Part shown: positions 8,197 to 13,227 of the stretch, one piece after another
Numbering within the stretch: position 1 is the stretch's first letter
How the letters are laid out: the number at the start of each line of letters is the position of its first letter
Assembly (NCBI GenBank): GCA_945865705.1
Contig: CAMBEY010000049.1
Coordinates: 1 to 13,227 of the forward strand
DNA length: 13,227 bases
Source of the DNA: Candidatus Sulfopaludibacter sp. SbA3
Lineage (GTDB): Bacteria; Acidobacteriota; Terriglobia; 2-12-FULL-54-10
Direction: 5' to 3'
Made by a program: the position numbers and the translations under genes
The notes under the pieces: model-generated
Databases searched by the model: none
What the model was told of the DNA's origin: nothing
Seen by the model: only the letters and a program-made list of their open reading frames with translations

Positions 8197-9276
8197 ATGG
8201 CGAACCGCCTGGCCAGCCATCAGCATACCATCGTCGAACCGGTATCGACCTCTGGCGTCGGACTGCATAGCGCGGCAAAGGTCAACATCCGTCTTCTGCC
8301 CGCCGCAGCCAACACCGGCGTAGTCTTCCGCCGCACCGACCTCGACAACTTCGAGATTCCCGCGTCGTGGAAACACATTGCGCGCGTCAGCTACGCCACC
8401 AGCCTGATGCGCAAGAGCGTCTTAATCTCCACCACCGAGCACCTGCTCTCGGCGCTGGTCGGTATGGAGATTGACAACGTCATCGTGGAGATTGACGCTC
8501 TCGAGCTGCCCATCTTGGACGGCAGCGCGCTGCCCTTCGTGCGCATGATCGACGCCGCTGGCCGCCGCCGTCAGCGCGCCGCGCGCTGCTACATCAAAAT
8601 ACTCAAGCCGGTCGAGGTCGTCGAGCGCTCCAAGCGCATCGCCATATTTCCCAGTGGCCCGAGCGGCGATGCTCACACCTTAATCCGCGTGAACAAGAGC
8701 GCCAACTCGCATGGCGTCGCAAACACAAGCTCTCGCGCCCATAGCGCTGAAACCCGCTCCAGCAGCGGCTTCCACATCACCAGCGAGATCGGCTTCGCGC
8801 ATCCGATGGTGGGCATCCAGTCGACTGACATCACCCTCTGCGCGGCCACCTACCCGCGCGAGATCGCCCCAGCGCGCACCTTCGGCTTCCTCGACGAGCT
8901 CGACCAGATGCGCGACATGGGCCTGATCCGCGGCGGCTCGCTCGCAAACGCGCTGGTCTTCGGCCCCGACGGCCTGCTCAATCCCGAAGGCCTGCGCTTC
9001 GCGGATGAGTGCTCGCGCCACAAGGTACTCGACCTCATCGGCGACCTCGCGCTGCTCGGCCATCCCCTCATCGGCCACGTCGTCGCCGAGCACGCTGGCC
9101 ACGCCATGCACACCGCACTGGTCCTGAAGCTCATGCGCGACCGCAGCTCATGGACCCTGGTTACCTCAAGCGATCTGGCCGACGAGTTAGGCCACGACCT
9201 CGCCGCCAACGCCTCCGACTTCTCCTCGGAAACCGCGGCGCCCGAGCTAGCCGTCAGCCACGCCGGTGCCGACTAA
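8197..9276 (+). CDS. lpxC: UDP-3-O-acyl-N-acetylglucosamine deacetylase
   Basis: Zinc amidase catalysing the first committed step of lipid A synthesis in the cytoplasm; its presence implies an LPS outer membrane. From the ATG at 8197 (359 aa): GVGLHS near the N terminus, TTEHLLSAL with zinc ligand His82, LDGSALPFV, GGSLANALVF, RHKVLDLIGD with zinc ligands His275 and Asp279, and the catalytic His302 in AEHAGHAMH. It is longer than typical LpxC (about 305 aa). It has a Ser/His/Asn-rich insertion at about 167-195 within the second domain and an acidic, Ala-rich tail of about 40 residues. The ATG has GGAGA at 8184-8188, 8 nt upstream. An in-frame TTG at 8182 also has GGGGAG 7 nt upstream, so a form five residues longer is possible. 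It appears monocistronic and is divergent from lpdA. Confidence 0.95.
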   Translation: MANRLASHQHTIVEPVSTSGVGLHSAAKVNIRLLPAAANTGVVFRRTDLDNFEIPASWKHIARVSYATSLMRKSVLISTTEHLLSALVGMEIDNVIVEIDALELPILDGSALPFVRMIDAAGRRRQRAARCYIKILKPVEVVERSKRIAIFPSGPSGDAHTLIRVNKSANSHGVANTSSRAHSAETRSSSGFHITSEIGFAHPMVGIQSTDITLCAATYPREIAPARTFGFLDELDQMRDMGLIRGGSLANALVFGPDGLLNPEGLRFADECSRHKVLDLIGDLALLGHPLIGHVVAEHAGHAMHTALVLKLMRDRSSWTLVTSSDLADELGHDLAANASDFSSETAAPELAVSHAGAD

Positions 9277-9716
9277 ACTTTCGCCCCCATTGCGTCCCCA
9301 GCCCCCCAATTGGGACCCCATTTTGCCGCCCAAAATTCGCGCCAACTTGACCAGATTGCCCAACCTGACCAAAGTGCAAACTTTCACGGTTCTGACCAAA
9401 TCATCGGCTCTGACCACCGCCGTCAGGAGTCCCTTTTAGAGTCCATTGCGCCCCCGCCTCCACCACATTTTTCGGATCAAGTGTTGCATAATTGCCACAC
9501 TCCCAGCACCCGCCTCCCCGGAAAATTTGGTCAATTCCGCAAAAACCGCAAATTTGGTGGGTGGCGATTTGGGAAAGGCAGGACGCGACCGCACGCCGCC
9601 GCCAAATTCGCGTTCCTGACCAAATTTTCCATATAGACAAAATCCGCGGTTCTTCCGGAATAATTGACTTGCTTACCGAGGCTCGCATTGCTTAGCAGCA
9701 TTTTGACTGATGGTGT
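9277..9716. repeat. Gene-free stretch with recurring TGACCA words
   Basis: About 440 bp downstream of lpxC with no credible gene. The word (C/T)TGACCA occurs at 9347, 9365, 9392, 9410 and 9616 on the plus strand and inverted (TGGTCA) at 9538. It is often followed by AAA and embedded in C-rich or AAATTTT-rich sequence. Near the start, GTCCC (9294-9298) and GGGAC (9312-9316) could form a weak hairpin with the palindrome CCCAATTGGG, followed by ATTTT. This is too weak to call as the lpxC terminator. Confidence 0.5.
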
Positions 9717-9745
9717 ATCCGAGCCGCGACCGAAAGGGAGCGGTC
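9717..9745 (+). repeat. Interspersed repeat, copy 1 (core ATCCGAGCCGCGAC)
   Basis: ATCCGAGCCGCGACCG followed by AAAGGGAGCGGTC. GACCG and CGGTC pair around AAAGGGAG, and CCGC pairs with GCGG, so this copy can fold. The same 14-bp core occurs at 10612 and 11073. TATAATGA follows at 9749. Confidence 0.75.
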
Positions 9746-9818
9746 ACCTATAATGATTTCCACTGACCATCGAACAGGACCGTTCAGGAAAACTTATTAG
9801 GATGGGTAATGTCCTATC

Positions 9819-9846
9819 TGTCCCCGATGACTTGTCCCCGATGATT
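9819..9846 (+). repeat. 14-bp tandem repeat, two copies
   Basis: TGTCCCCGATGACT (9819-9832) is followed directly by TGTCCCCGATGATT (9833-9846), one mismatch, and then by CGATGATGAG. It is intergenic, upstream of the DUF4160 gene. No function is evident. Confidence 0.7.
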
Positions 9847-10003
9847 CGATGATGAGCGACGCAACAAATACTGAACCTAAGTGTTCTCCTTTCGCCCTTC
9901 CGGGCTTGGGCTTATAATGAGAATCGAGCAGCATTGCCTGCCGACAGATTCGGCTTGGCGGCAGATCACCTCGTCTGAGAGGTCGCTTTACGCGTGGGGA
10001 CAA

Positions 10004-10264
10004 ATGCCAGAAGTCAGCCGGTTTTTCGGCATCCTGATTCGCATGTACTTCGACGATCACAATCCGCCGCACTTCCACGCCATCTATGCGGGGAATGAGG
10101 CCAAGGTGGGGATTGATCCGATCATACTGCTGGAAGGGAAGCTCCCCAATCGTGCTGTGTCGATGGTGATTGAATGGGCGGCGCTTCATCAGCGCGAGCT
10201 GATTCATAACTGGGAGCAACTACGAAAGGACCATCCGGCGGAACGGATTGAACCGCTGAAGTAA
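10004..10264 (+). CDS. DUF4160 family protein
   Basis: 86 aa. The sequence opens MPEVSRFFGILIRMYFDDHNPPHFH, the classic DUF4160 N terminus, and continues with AIYAGNEAKVGID, a Leu/Glu strand (ILLEGKLPNRA), an EWAALHQREL helix and a C-terminal IEPL. The frame is open upstream to 9881, but those residues do not resemble the family, so the ATG at 10004 is chosen. GGGGA lies only about 3 nt before it, so the ribosome site is tight. The biochemical function is unknown. The family is typically found next to DUF2442, as it is here 51 bp downstream, and the pair has the layout of a small two-gene module such as a toxin-antitoxin locus. That role is inference only. Confidence 0.85.
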   Translation: MPEVSRFFGILIRMYFDDHNPPHFHAIYAGNEAKVGIDPIILLEGKLPNRAVSMVIEWAALHQRELIHNWEQLRKDHPAERIEPLK

Positions 10265-10315
10265 GACGGGGAACTGGAATGGCGTAGTAAGACAGTAACG
10301 CAGAAAGGCAAACTT

Positions 10316-10588
10316 ATGCTACCACGAGTCACTCAAGTCCGGTATCTTGGCGAGTATCGCCTCGAGTTGAGTTTCACCGATGGCACAACCGGTGTGTTGG
10401 ACCTCAAAGCGCGCGTGGTCGGACGGGGCGGGATATTCAAACCGCTGGAGGACCTCGCCTTCTTTCAGCAAGTCCAGGTGGATCCCGAAGCGGGCACCAT
10501 CGTGTGGCCCAACGAAGTGGATTTTTGCCCAGACGTGCTCTACAGCCTGGTAACAGGCAATCCCATTGGAGTGTTGGAACCCGCCTAA
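10316..10588 (+). CDS. DUF2442 family protein
   Basis: 90 aa with a clear DUF2442 pattern: RYLGEYRLELSFTDGTTGVLDL, then FKPLEDLAFFQQVQVD, then TIVWPNEVDFCPDVLY. This is a small beta-rich fold of unknown biochemical role; some family members are predicted DNA-binding or antitoxin-like partners. GAAAGG 7 nt before the ATG supports the start. It lies 51 bp downstream of the DUF4160 gene on the same strand with no terminator between, so an operon is likely. A copy of the interspersed ATCCGAGCCGCGAC repeat begins 24 bp after the stop. The family call is firm; function is not claimed. Confidence 0.87.
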   Translation: MLPRVTQVRYLGEYRLELSFTDGTTGVLDLKARVVGRGGIFKPLEDLAFFQQVQVDPEAGTIVWPNEVDFCPDVLYSLVTGNPIGVLEPA

Positions 10589-10611
10589 CGAAGCGCTGGT
10601 GGAGGGGAGTG

Positions 10612-10640
10612 ATCCGAGCCGCGACAGTCATGGAGCGCCC
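10612..10640 (+). repeat. Interspersed repeat, copy 2
   Basis: ATCCGAGCCGCGACAG followed by TCATGGAGCGCCC. It shares the 14-bp core with the copies at 9717 and 11073. It sits just after the DUF2442 stop, so copies 1 and 2 bracket the DUF4160/DUF2442 pair as direct repeats. Confidence 0.75.
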
Positions 10641-10690
10641 CAAACTCAAGGGCCAATCACCCAGCCCTCCCCGGCAGAAATTTTCCACTT

Positions 10691-10755
10691 CACGGCATCT
10701 CCGGCCCTTCCCCACGTCAGGGCACGGCATCTTATACCCCTTCCTCACGTCAGGG
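10691..10755 (+). repeat. 32-33 bp tandem repeat, two copies
   Basis: Both units begin CACGGCATCT and end CACGTCAGGG: 10691-10722 (32 bp) and 10723-10755 (33 bp). They differ mainly in four or five middle bases. The next bases (10756-10773, CAAGACTTCAGTCGTACC) form an imperfect palindrome around GACT-TC-AGTC, giving a REP-like tail. The junction word CGTCAGGGCACGG recurs inverted at 10988-11000. Confidence 0.75.
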
Positions 10756-10853
10756 CAAGACTTCAGTCGTACCGCCAGCAAATGAAGAAGCGCAGCTTCC
10801 TTGCTGAGGGCGCGCCCTCCGAAGCTTCAGCGTAGGAGGGCAGGCCAGAGCGT

Positions 10854-10898
10854 AGACGCAGTCGGAGCGACTATTAAAGATCAGACGCAGTCGGAGCG
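10854..10898 (+). repeat. 16-bp direct repeat, 29-bp period
   Basis: AGACGCAGTCGGAGCG occurs exactly at 10854-10869 and 10883-10898, separated by 13 bp (ACTATTAAAGATC). The second copy runs into the left arm of the 10-bp inverted repeat listed next. Confidence 0.8.
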
Positions 10899-10951
10899 GG
10901 CACTGCGCTAGAAGGTAAAACAAAGACCAAGCGCAAATCAAAGTGCCCGCT
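10895..10951 (+). repeat. Nested inverted repeat, possible structured RNA
   Basis: AGCGGGCACT (10895-10904) is the exact reverse complement of AGTGCCCGCT (10942-10951). Just inside, GCGCT (10905-10909) pairs with AGCGC (10930-10934) around a 20-nt A-rich loop. The total span is 57 nt. No promoter or U-tract was recognised, so transcription is unproven. Confidence 0.5.
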
Positions 10952-10974
10952 GCGGCGCCAAGCCGCGCCCATTC

Positions 10975-11000
10975 GGCACGGTTGAAACCGTGCCCTGACG
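10975..11000 (+). repeat. 9-bp perfect hairpin, inverted copy of the tandem-repeat junction
   Basis: GGCACGGTT (10975-10983) and AACCGTGCC (10986-10994) form a near-perfect palindrome. The right side, CCGTGCCCTGACG (10988-11000), is the exact reverse complement of 10716-10728, so a REP-like unit is present in the opposite orientation. No U-tract follows, which argues against a terminator. Confidence 0.7.
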
Positions 11001-11072
11001 ATTCCTCTCTGCATCGCTCCGCGACGTGAACCAGCGGCGGTATAATGAGTATCGCCTTCACGGGAAGGTGCG

Positions 11073-11100
11073 ATCCGAGCCGCGACAGTAATGGAGTGGT
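11073..11100 (+). repeat. Interspersed repeat, copy 3
   Basis: ATCCGAGCCGCGACAG followed by TAATGGAGTGGT. It is closest to copy 2 (both have ACAGT and ATGGAG). It lies about 65 bp upstream of the membrane-protein start. Confidence 0.75.
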
Positions 11101-11165
11101 TTGGGCAACCGCCAGCGATAACACTTTTGGCGGGGCGTTCTGAGCAGGAATAGGGAGGCTCTCAG

Positions 11166-11936
11166 ATGGATTTCACGCTCATGGAGAACCGCCTCGTAGT
11201 AGCGATGCTCTCCGCAGTCGTCGGAACAATTCTCACTCTCTTCACACAGCGCATCCTGAACAAGCGCGGACTATTCACCTATTTTGTCTCGCACAATCAA
11301 GTTGCCGTCTCCGGTGATGACGCTATATTTGGGACAGTGCGAGTTACTTGGAACAATAATTCTGTTGCCAACCTCTATTCCTCTACGATTGAGCTTCGGA
11401 ATGAGAGCCTAAAGGACTACGAGGACGTCAATGTACGGGTGTTCTCAGGCGACACGATTCTTCTTACGGAACGTACCGAGATTCTAGGCACAACCCGCAG
11501 TCTAAAATGGTCTGAGGCGTTTTCGCGCACACTTATGGTCCCATCCGGCGGAAACCCGACAGACTTGCAAAAGAACCTGCATGCCAGTGACAGGGAGTAC
11601 CTGATTCCAACGATGAACCGTAGTCAGGTAGTGCGCTTGACTTTCCTTAACGAAGCAACAATCGGGAAACCGCCTTTTATTGGGCTTGACGTTCTTCACA
11701 CAGGGGCCAAGGTAAAGTATCGAGTTAGCCTGAACGAATTCTGGGGCGTCCCTCAACCATCAGCAGCTCTGGTCGGAAGTATCTCGGGTTTTCTATTCAC
11801 CGGAATCGTCATAGTGTTGGTGGATAATGTTTGGGTCGCGGCAATCACGTCATTCTTTTACGGAATAATGGTTCTGGTACCAGGAGCTCTCTTGATCAAG
11901 CTGTGGCGCAATCTCCGTGATTTAATCGGCGGTTGA
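11166..11936 (+). CDS. Orphan membrane protein of unknown function, three TM segments
   Basis: 256 aa. The ATG at 11166 has GGGAGG 7 nt upstream. One N-terminal TM helix (about 9-27, followed by KR) is followed by a soluble domain (about 35-198) with beta-strand-like segments (FGTVRVTWNNN, YEDVNVRVFSGDT, VVRLTFLNEA, GAKVKYRVSL). Two closely spaced C-terminal TM helices follow (about 202-220 and 223-245), then a basic tail (KLWRNLRDL). I recognise no named domain or catalytic motif. Codon use is visibly more AT-rich than in lpxC or lpdA, and the gene sits between repeat clusters, both suggesting acquisition. It has no same-strand partner within 700 bp. The topology resembles membrane-anchored sensor or effector proteins, but that is speculation. 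Confidence 0.75.
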   Translation: MDFTLMENRLVVAMLSAVVGTILTLFTQRILNKRGLFTYFVSHNQVAVSGDDAIFGTVRVTWNNNSVANLYSSTIELRNESLKDYEDVNVRVFSGDTILLTERTEILGTTRSLKWSEAFSRTLMVPSGGNPTDLQKNLHASDREYLIPTMNRSQVVRLTFLNEATIGKPPFIGLDVLHTGAKVKYRVSLNEFWGVPQPSAALVGSISGFLFTGIVIVLVDNVWVAAITSFFYGIMVLVPGALLIKLWRNLRDLIGG

Positions 11937-12012
11937 CTTGCAAGGCAGCAAGCGAGGTATAGGCAAGTCACAGGTCGGAAACCGGGGACAGACGGGACGT
12001 TACCGTGCTCTC

Positions 12013-12238
12013 AATCCCTGAAAGGGATTCAGAGGATAGCCGGGGGCAACGCCCCCGGTGACGACATCCCCACCACCACACCGACCCTGTAGGGGTCGCA
12101 CAGGTTTCCAGCAAATTTCGGCATCGCCAGATCGCGCGTTTGGTGCGACCCTTACAGGGTCGTGTATTGGTTGGGGGGGGTGGGCTCCGGGTCCGGGGGC
12201 GATGCCCCCGGCTATACTATGATTCCCCTACGGGGAAT
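12013..12238. repeat. Composite palindromic (REP/BIME-like) module 1
   Basis: 226 bp, two mirror-image arms. Left arm hairpins: AATCCCT-GAA-AGGGATT (12013-12029), CCGGGGGC-AAC-GCCCCCGG (12040-12058) and CGACCC-N5-GGGTCG (12082-12098). Right arm in reverse order: CGACCCT-TAC-AGGGTCG (12146-12162), CCGGGGGC-GAT-GCCCCCGG (12193-12211) and ATTCCCC-TAC-GGGGAAT (12222-12238). Reading each arm inward, ATAG immediately precedes the large GC hairpin. The centre between arms is variable. Open frames inside it are artefacts. Confidence 0.9.
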
Positions 12239-12331
12239 TTTGCGGATGACCAAAATTGGGAATTCCGCAATTGGGAACAGTCGTTTGGACGCACGGAAAA
12301 CCGGGGTAGAGATATTAACCTTCGACAAGCC

Positions 12332-12555
12332 AATCCCTGAAAGGGATTCATAGGATAGCCGGGGGCATCGCCCCCAGTGACGACATCCCCACCACCACGC
12401 CGACCCTGTAGGGGTCGCACAGGTTTCCAACGCAATTTGGCACCGCGACATCGGGCGACTGGTGCGACCCTTACAGGGTCGTTGGTCGTTTTGGGGTTGG
12501 GTTCGTTTCCGGGGGCGTTGCCCCCGGCTATACTTATGATTCCCCTGCGGGGAAT
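12332..12555. repeat. Composite palindromic (REP/BIME-like) module 2
   Basis: 224 bp, same six-hairpin layout as module 1 and in the same orientation: 12332-12348, 12359-12375, 12401-12417, 12465-12481, 12509-12527, 12539-12555. The outer GG of the first large hairpin is lost (GCCCCCA). Loops differ from module 1 while stems are kept. The bases after both modules are identical (TTTGCGGATGA). The 93 bp between modules 1 and 2 hold no gene. It ends about 70 bp upstream of the transposase start. Confidence 0.9.
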
Positions 12556-12625
12556 TTTGCGGATGAGCCATCAACGTTCATCCACCGCGGGAAATTTGTG
12601 GAATGGCGATGGAGGTGGGTGGGAT

Positions 12626-13078
12626 ATGGCGCAGACGTTGGTGAATATTCTGGTTCATGTGGTTTTCTCCACCAAGGAGCGTCGGCATTTGATCAAAGCC
12701 GAGATCAAACCCACACTGCACGCATACATGGCTGGAACGCTGAACAAACTCGACTCACCTTGTTTGGAGATTGGTGGCACGTCGAATCACGTTCACTTAC
12801 TCATGGTGTTATCGAAGAACGCCCCGTTGAGTAGCATCGTGGGTGAGTTAAAGAAAAGCTCCTCGAAATGGATCAAGCCACAGGGACCGGCCTATGCACA
12901 TTTCGCGTGGCAGGATGGCTACGGCGCATTTTCCGTTGGGCAGTCGCAAGTGCCCTTGTTAAAGCGGTACATCGCACGCCAAGAAGAACATCGCAAGACC
13001 AGGACGTTTGAGGCGGAGCTCATCGACATGCTGCGGAAATACGGCGTGTCCTATGACGAAAGATTGCTTTGGACGTAA
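12626..13078 (+). CDS. IS200-like Y1 transposase, REP-associated (RAYT) type
   Basis: 150 aa, a typical size for single-domain HUH (Y1) transposases, which cut and join single-stranded DNA at hairpins. Visible motifs: the HUH pair His55-Val-His57 (SNHVHLLM), the nucleophile Tyr115 in LKRYIARQEEH with a downstream helix, and the family tail RKYGVSYDERLLW. The start at 12626 has GGAGGT 9 nt upstream. The frame is open further upstream to 12377, but only because it crosses palindromic module 2. The gene is intact and stands between two modules with hairpins carrying a 5' ATAG. That placement is the hallmark of TnpA-REP/RAYT enzymes, which act on REP sequences and are usually single-copy and domesticated. 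An ordinary IS200-type insertion is the alternative. There is no TnpB partner. Confidence 0.9.
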   Translation: MAQTLVNILVHVVFSTKERRHLIKAEIKPTLHAYMAGTLNKLDSPCLEIGGTSNHVHLLMVLSKNAPLSSIVGELKKSSSKWIKPQGPAYAHFAWQDGYGAFSVGQSQVPLLKRYIARQEEHRKTRTFEAELIDMLRKYGVSYDERLLWT

Positions 13079-13101
13079 CATCAGAGCGCATTTGACCGCA
13101 A

Positions 13102-13227
13102 TATCCCCGCAGGGGATACACAGGATAGCCGGGGGCAGCGCCCCCGATGACGACATCCCCGCCACCACGCCGACCCTGTAAGGGTCGCACGCATTTCCAA
13201 CGAATTTCGGTATCGCCACACCGAGCG
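13102..13227. repeat. Composite palindromic module 3, cut by window end
   Basis: The left arm only is visible: TATCCCC-GCA-GGGGATA (13102-13118), ATAG followed by CCGGGGGC-AGC-GCCCCCG (13129-13146), and CGACCCT-GTA-AGGGTCG (13171-13187). The linker GACGACATCCCC is conserved with modules 1 and 2. It has the same orientation as those modules and starts 24 bp after the transposase stop. The outer hairpin changed both arms (ATCCCT/AGGGAT to ATCCCC/GGGGAT), a compensatory difference. Confidence 0.88.

Larger units (their letters stand above)
10589..11165. other. 577-bp gene-free region packed with repeats
   Basis: No ribosome-site-supported gene here. Beyond the individually listed elements there is a perfect 14-bp palindrome (10806-10819, GAGGGCGCGCCCTC). 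A 7-bp hairpin also overlaps it (GCCCTCC at 10814-10820 with GGAGGGC at 10835-10841). TATAATGAG occurs at 11041. The several open frames of 90-124 codons crossing the region in different phases overlap each other and the repeats, and are judged spurious. Confidence 0.6.

Noticed and set aside
9310..9695. Open frames of 67-108 codons on both strands after lpxC
   Set aside because: They overlap each other in several phases, have no ribosome sites, and show biased residues from repeats and C-runs.
9749..9754. Promoter at TATAAT
   Set aside because: No -35-like hexamer at 16-18 bp upstream (the position reads GCGACC), and the word recurs next to repeats.
9881..10003. 41-codon N-terminal extension of the DUF4160 protein
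   Set aside because: The family N terminus begins at MPEVSRFFG. The upstream residues resemble nothing and overlap a small GCCC-TTCC-GGGC hairpin.
10806..10819. Operator or restriction-related palindrome GAGGGCGCGCCCTC
   Set aside because: It is perfect but isolated, in a GC-rich region already full of repeats, with no promoter nearby. Noted only within the region description.
10975..10994. Rho-independent terminator
   Set aside because: The hairpin is strong but no T-run follows on either strand. It fits the inverted repeat family better.
12013..12555. CRISPR array
   Set aside because: Only two complete copies plus one partial, units of about 225 bp made of hairpins with mirrored arms, no uniform short repeats or spacers, and no cas genes.
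12377..12625. N-terminal extension of the transposase frame upstream of 12626
   Set aside because: The sequence is palindromic module 2 read as codons. The strong GGAGGT site and family length place the start at 12626.

Overview
The window looks like a chromosomal segment from a GC-rich, LPS-making (diderm) bacterium. An Acidobacteriota-type genome is my best guess. It rests on gene content (lpxC, a K+-independent-type proton pyrophosphatase, a lpdA-lipB-E2 operon) and on the dense palindromic repeats. No rRNA or other marker here fixes the taxonomy, so this is inference.

Positions 1-9276 are housekeeping. A 5'-truncated folP (dihydropteroate synthase) overlaps by 4 bp a gene for a secreted protein of unknown function. 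Convergent to these is hppA, a membrane proton-pumping pyrophosphatase. A three-gene minus-strand operon follows, transcribed lpdA (dihydrolipoamide dehydrogenase, E3) > lipB (octanoyltransferase) > a 2-oxoacid dehydrogenase E2. LipB starts the lipoylation that E2 needs, and E3 reoxidises the E2 lipoyl arm, so this is one functional unit. No E1 lies in the window. lpxC (first committed step of lipid A synthesis) is divergent from lpdA across a 460-bp AT-rich gap that carries a plausible promoter and a short tandem repeat.

Positions 9277-13227 are accessory in character, with few genes and many repeats. About 440 bp after lpxC holds recurring TGACCA words. Then comes a DUF4160/DUF2442 small-gene pair, bracketed by copies of an interspersed repeat (core ATCCGAGCCGCGAC, three copies). 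A 577-bp gene-free stretch of tandem and inverted repeats follows. Next is an orphan, visibly more AT-rich gene for a three-TM membrane protein of unknown function.

The right end holds the most striking structure: a 150-aa IS200-like Y1 transposase of the RAYT type (HVH motif, Tyr in the YIxxQxEH helix). It is flanked by three copies (the last cut by the window edge) of a ~225-bp composite palindromic module. Each complete module is two mirror-image arms of three hairpins. In all five main GC hairpins that can be read, the tetranucleotide ATAG sits directly 5' of the stem when read in arm orientation. This matches the logic of REP/BIME elements and the GTAG mark used by E. coli TnpA-REP. I read it as a RAYT with its cognate REP-like elements.
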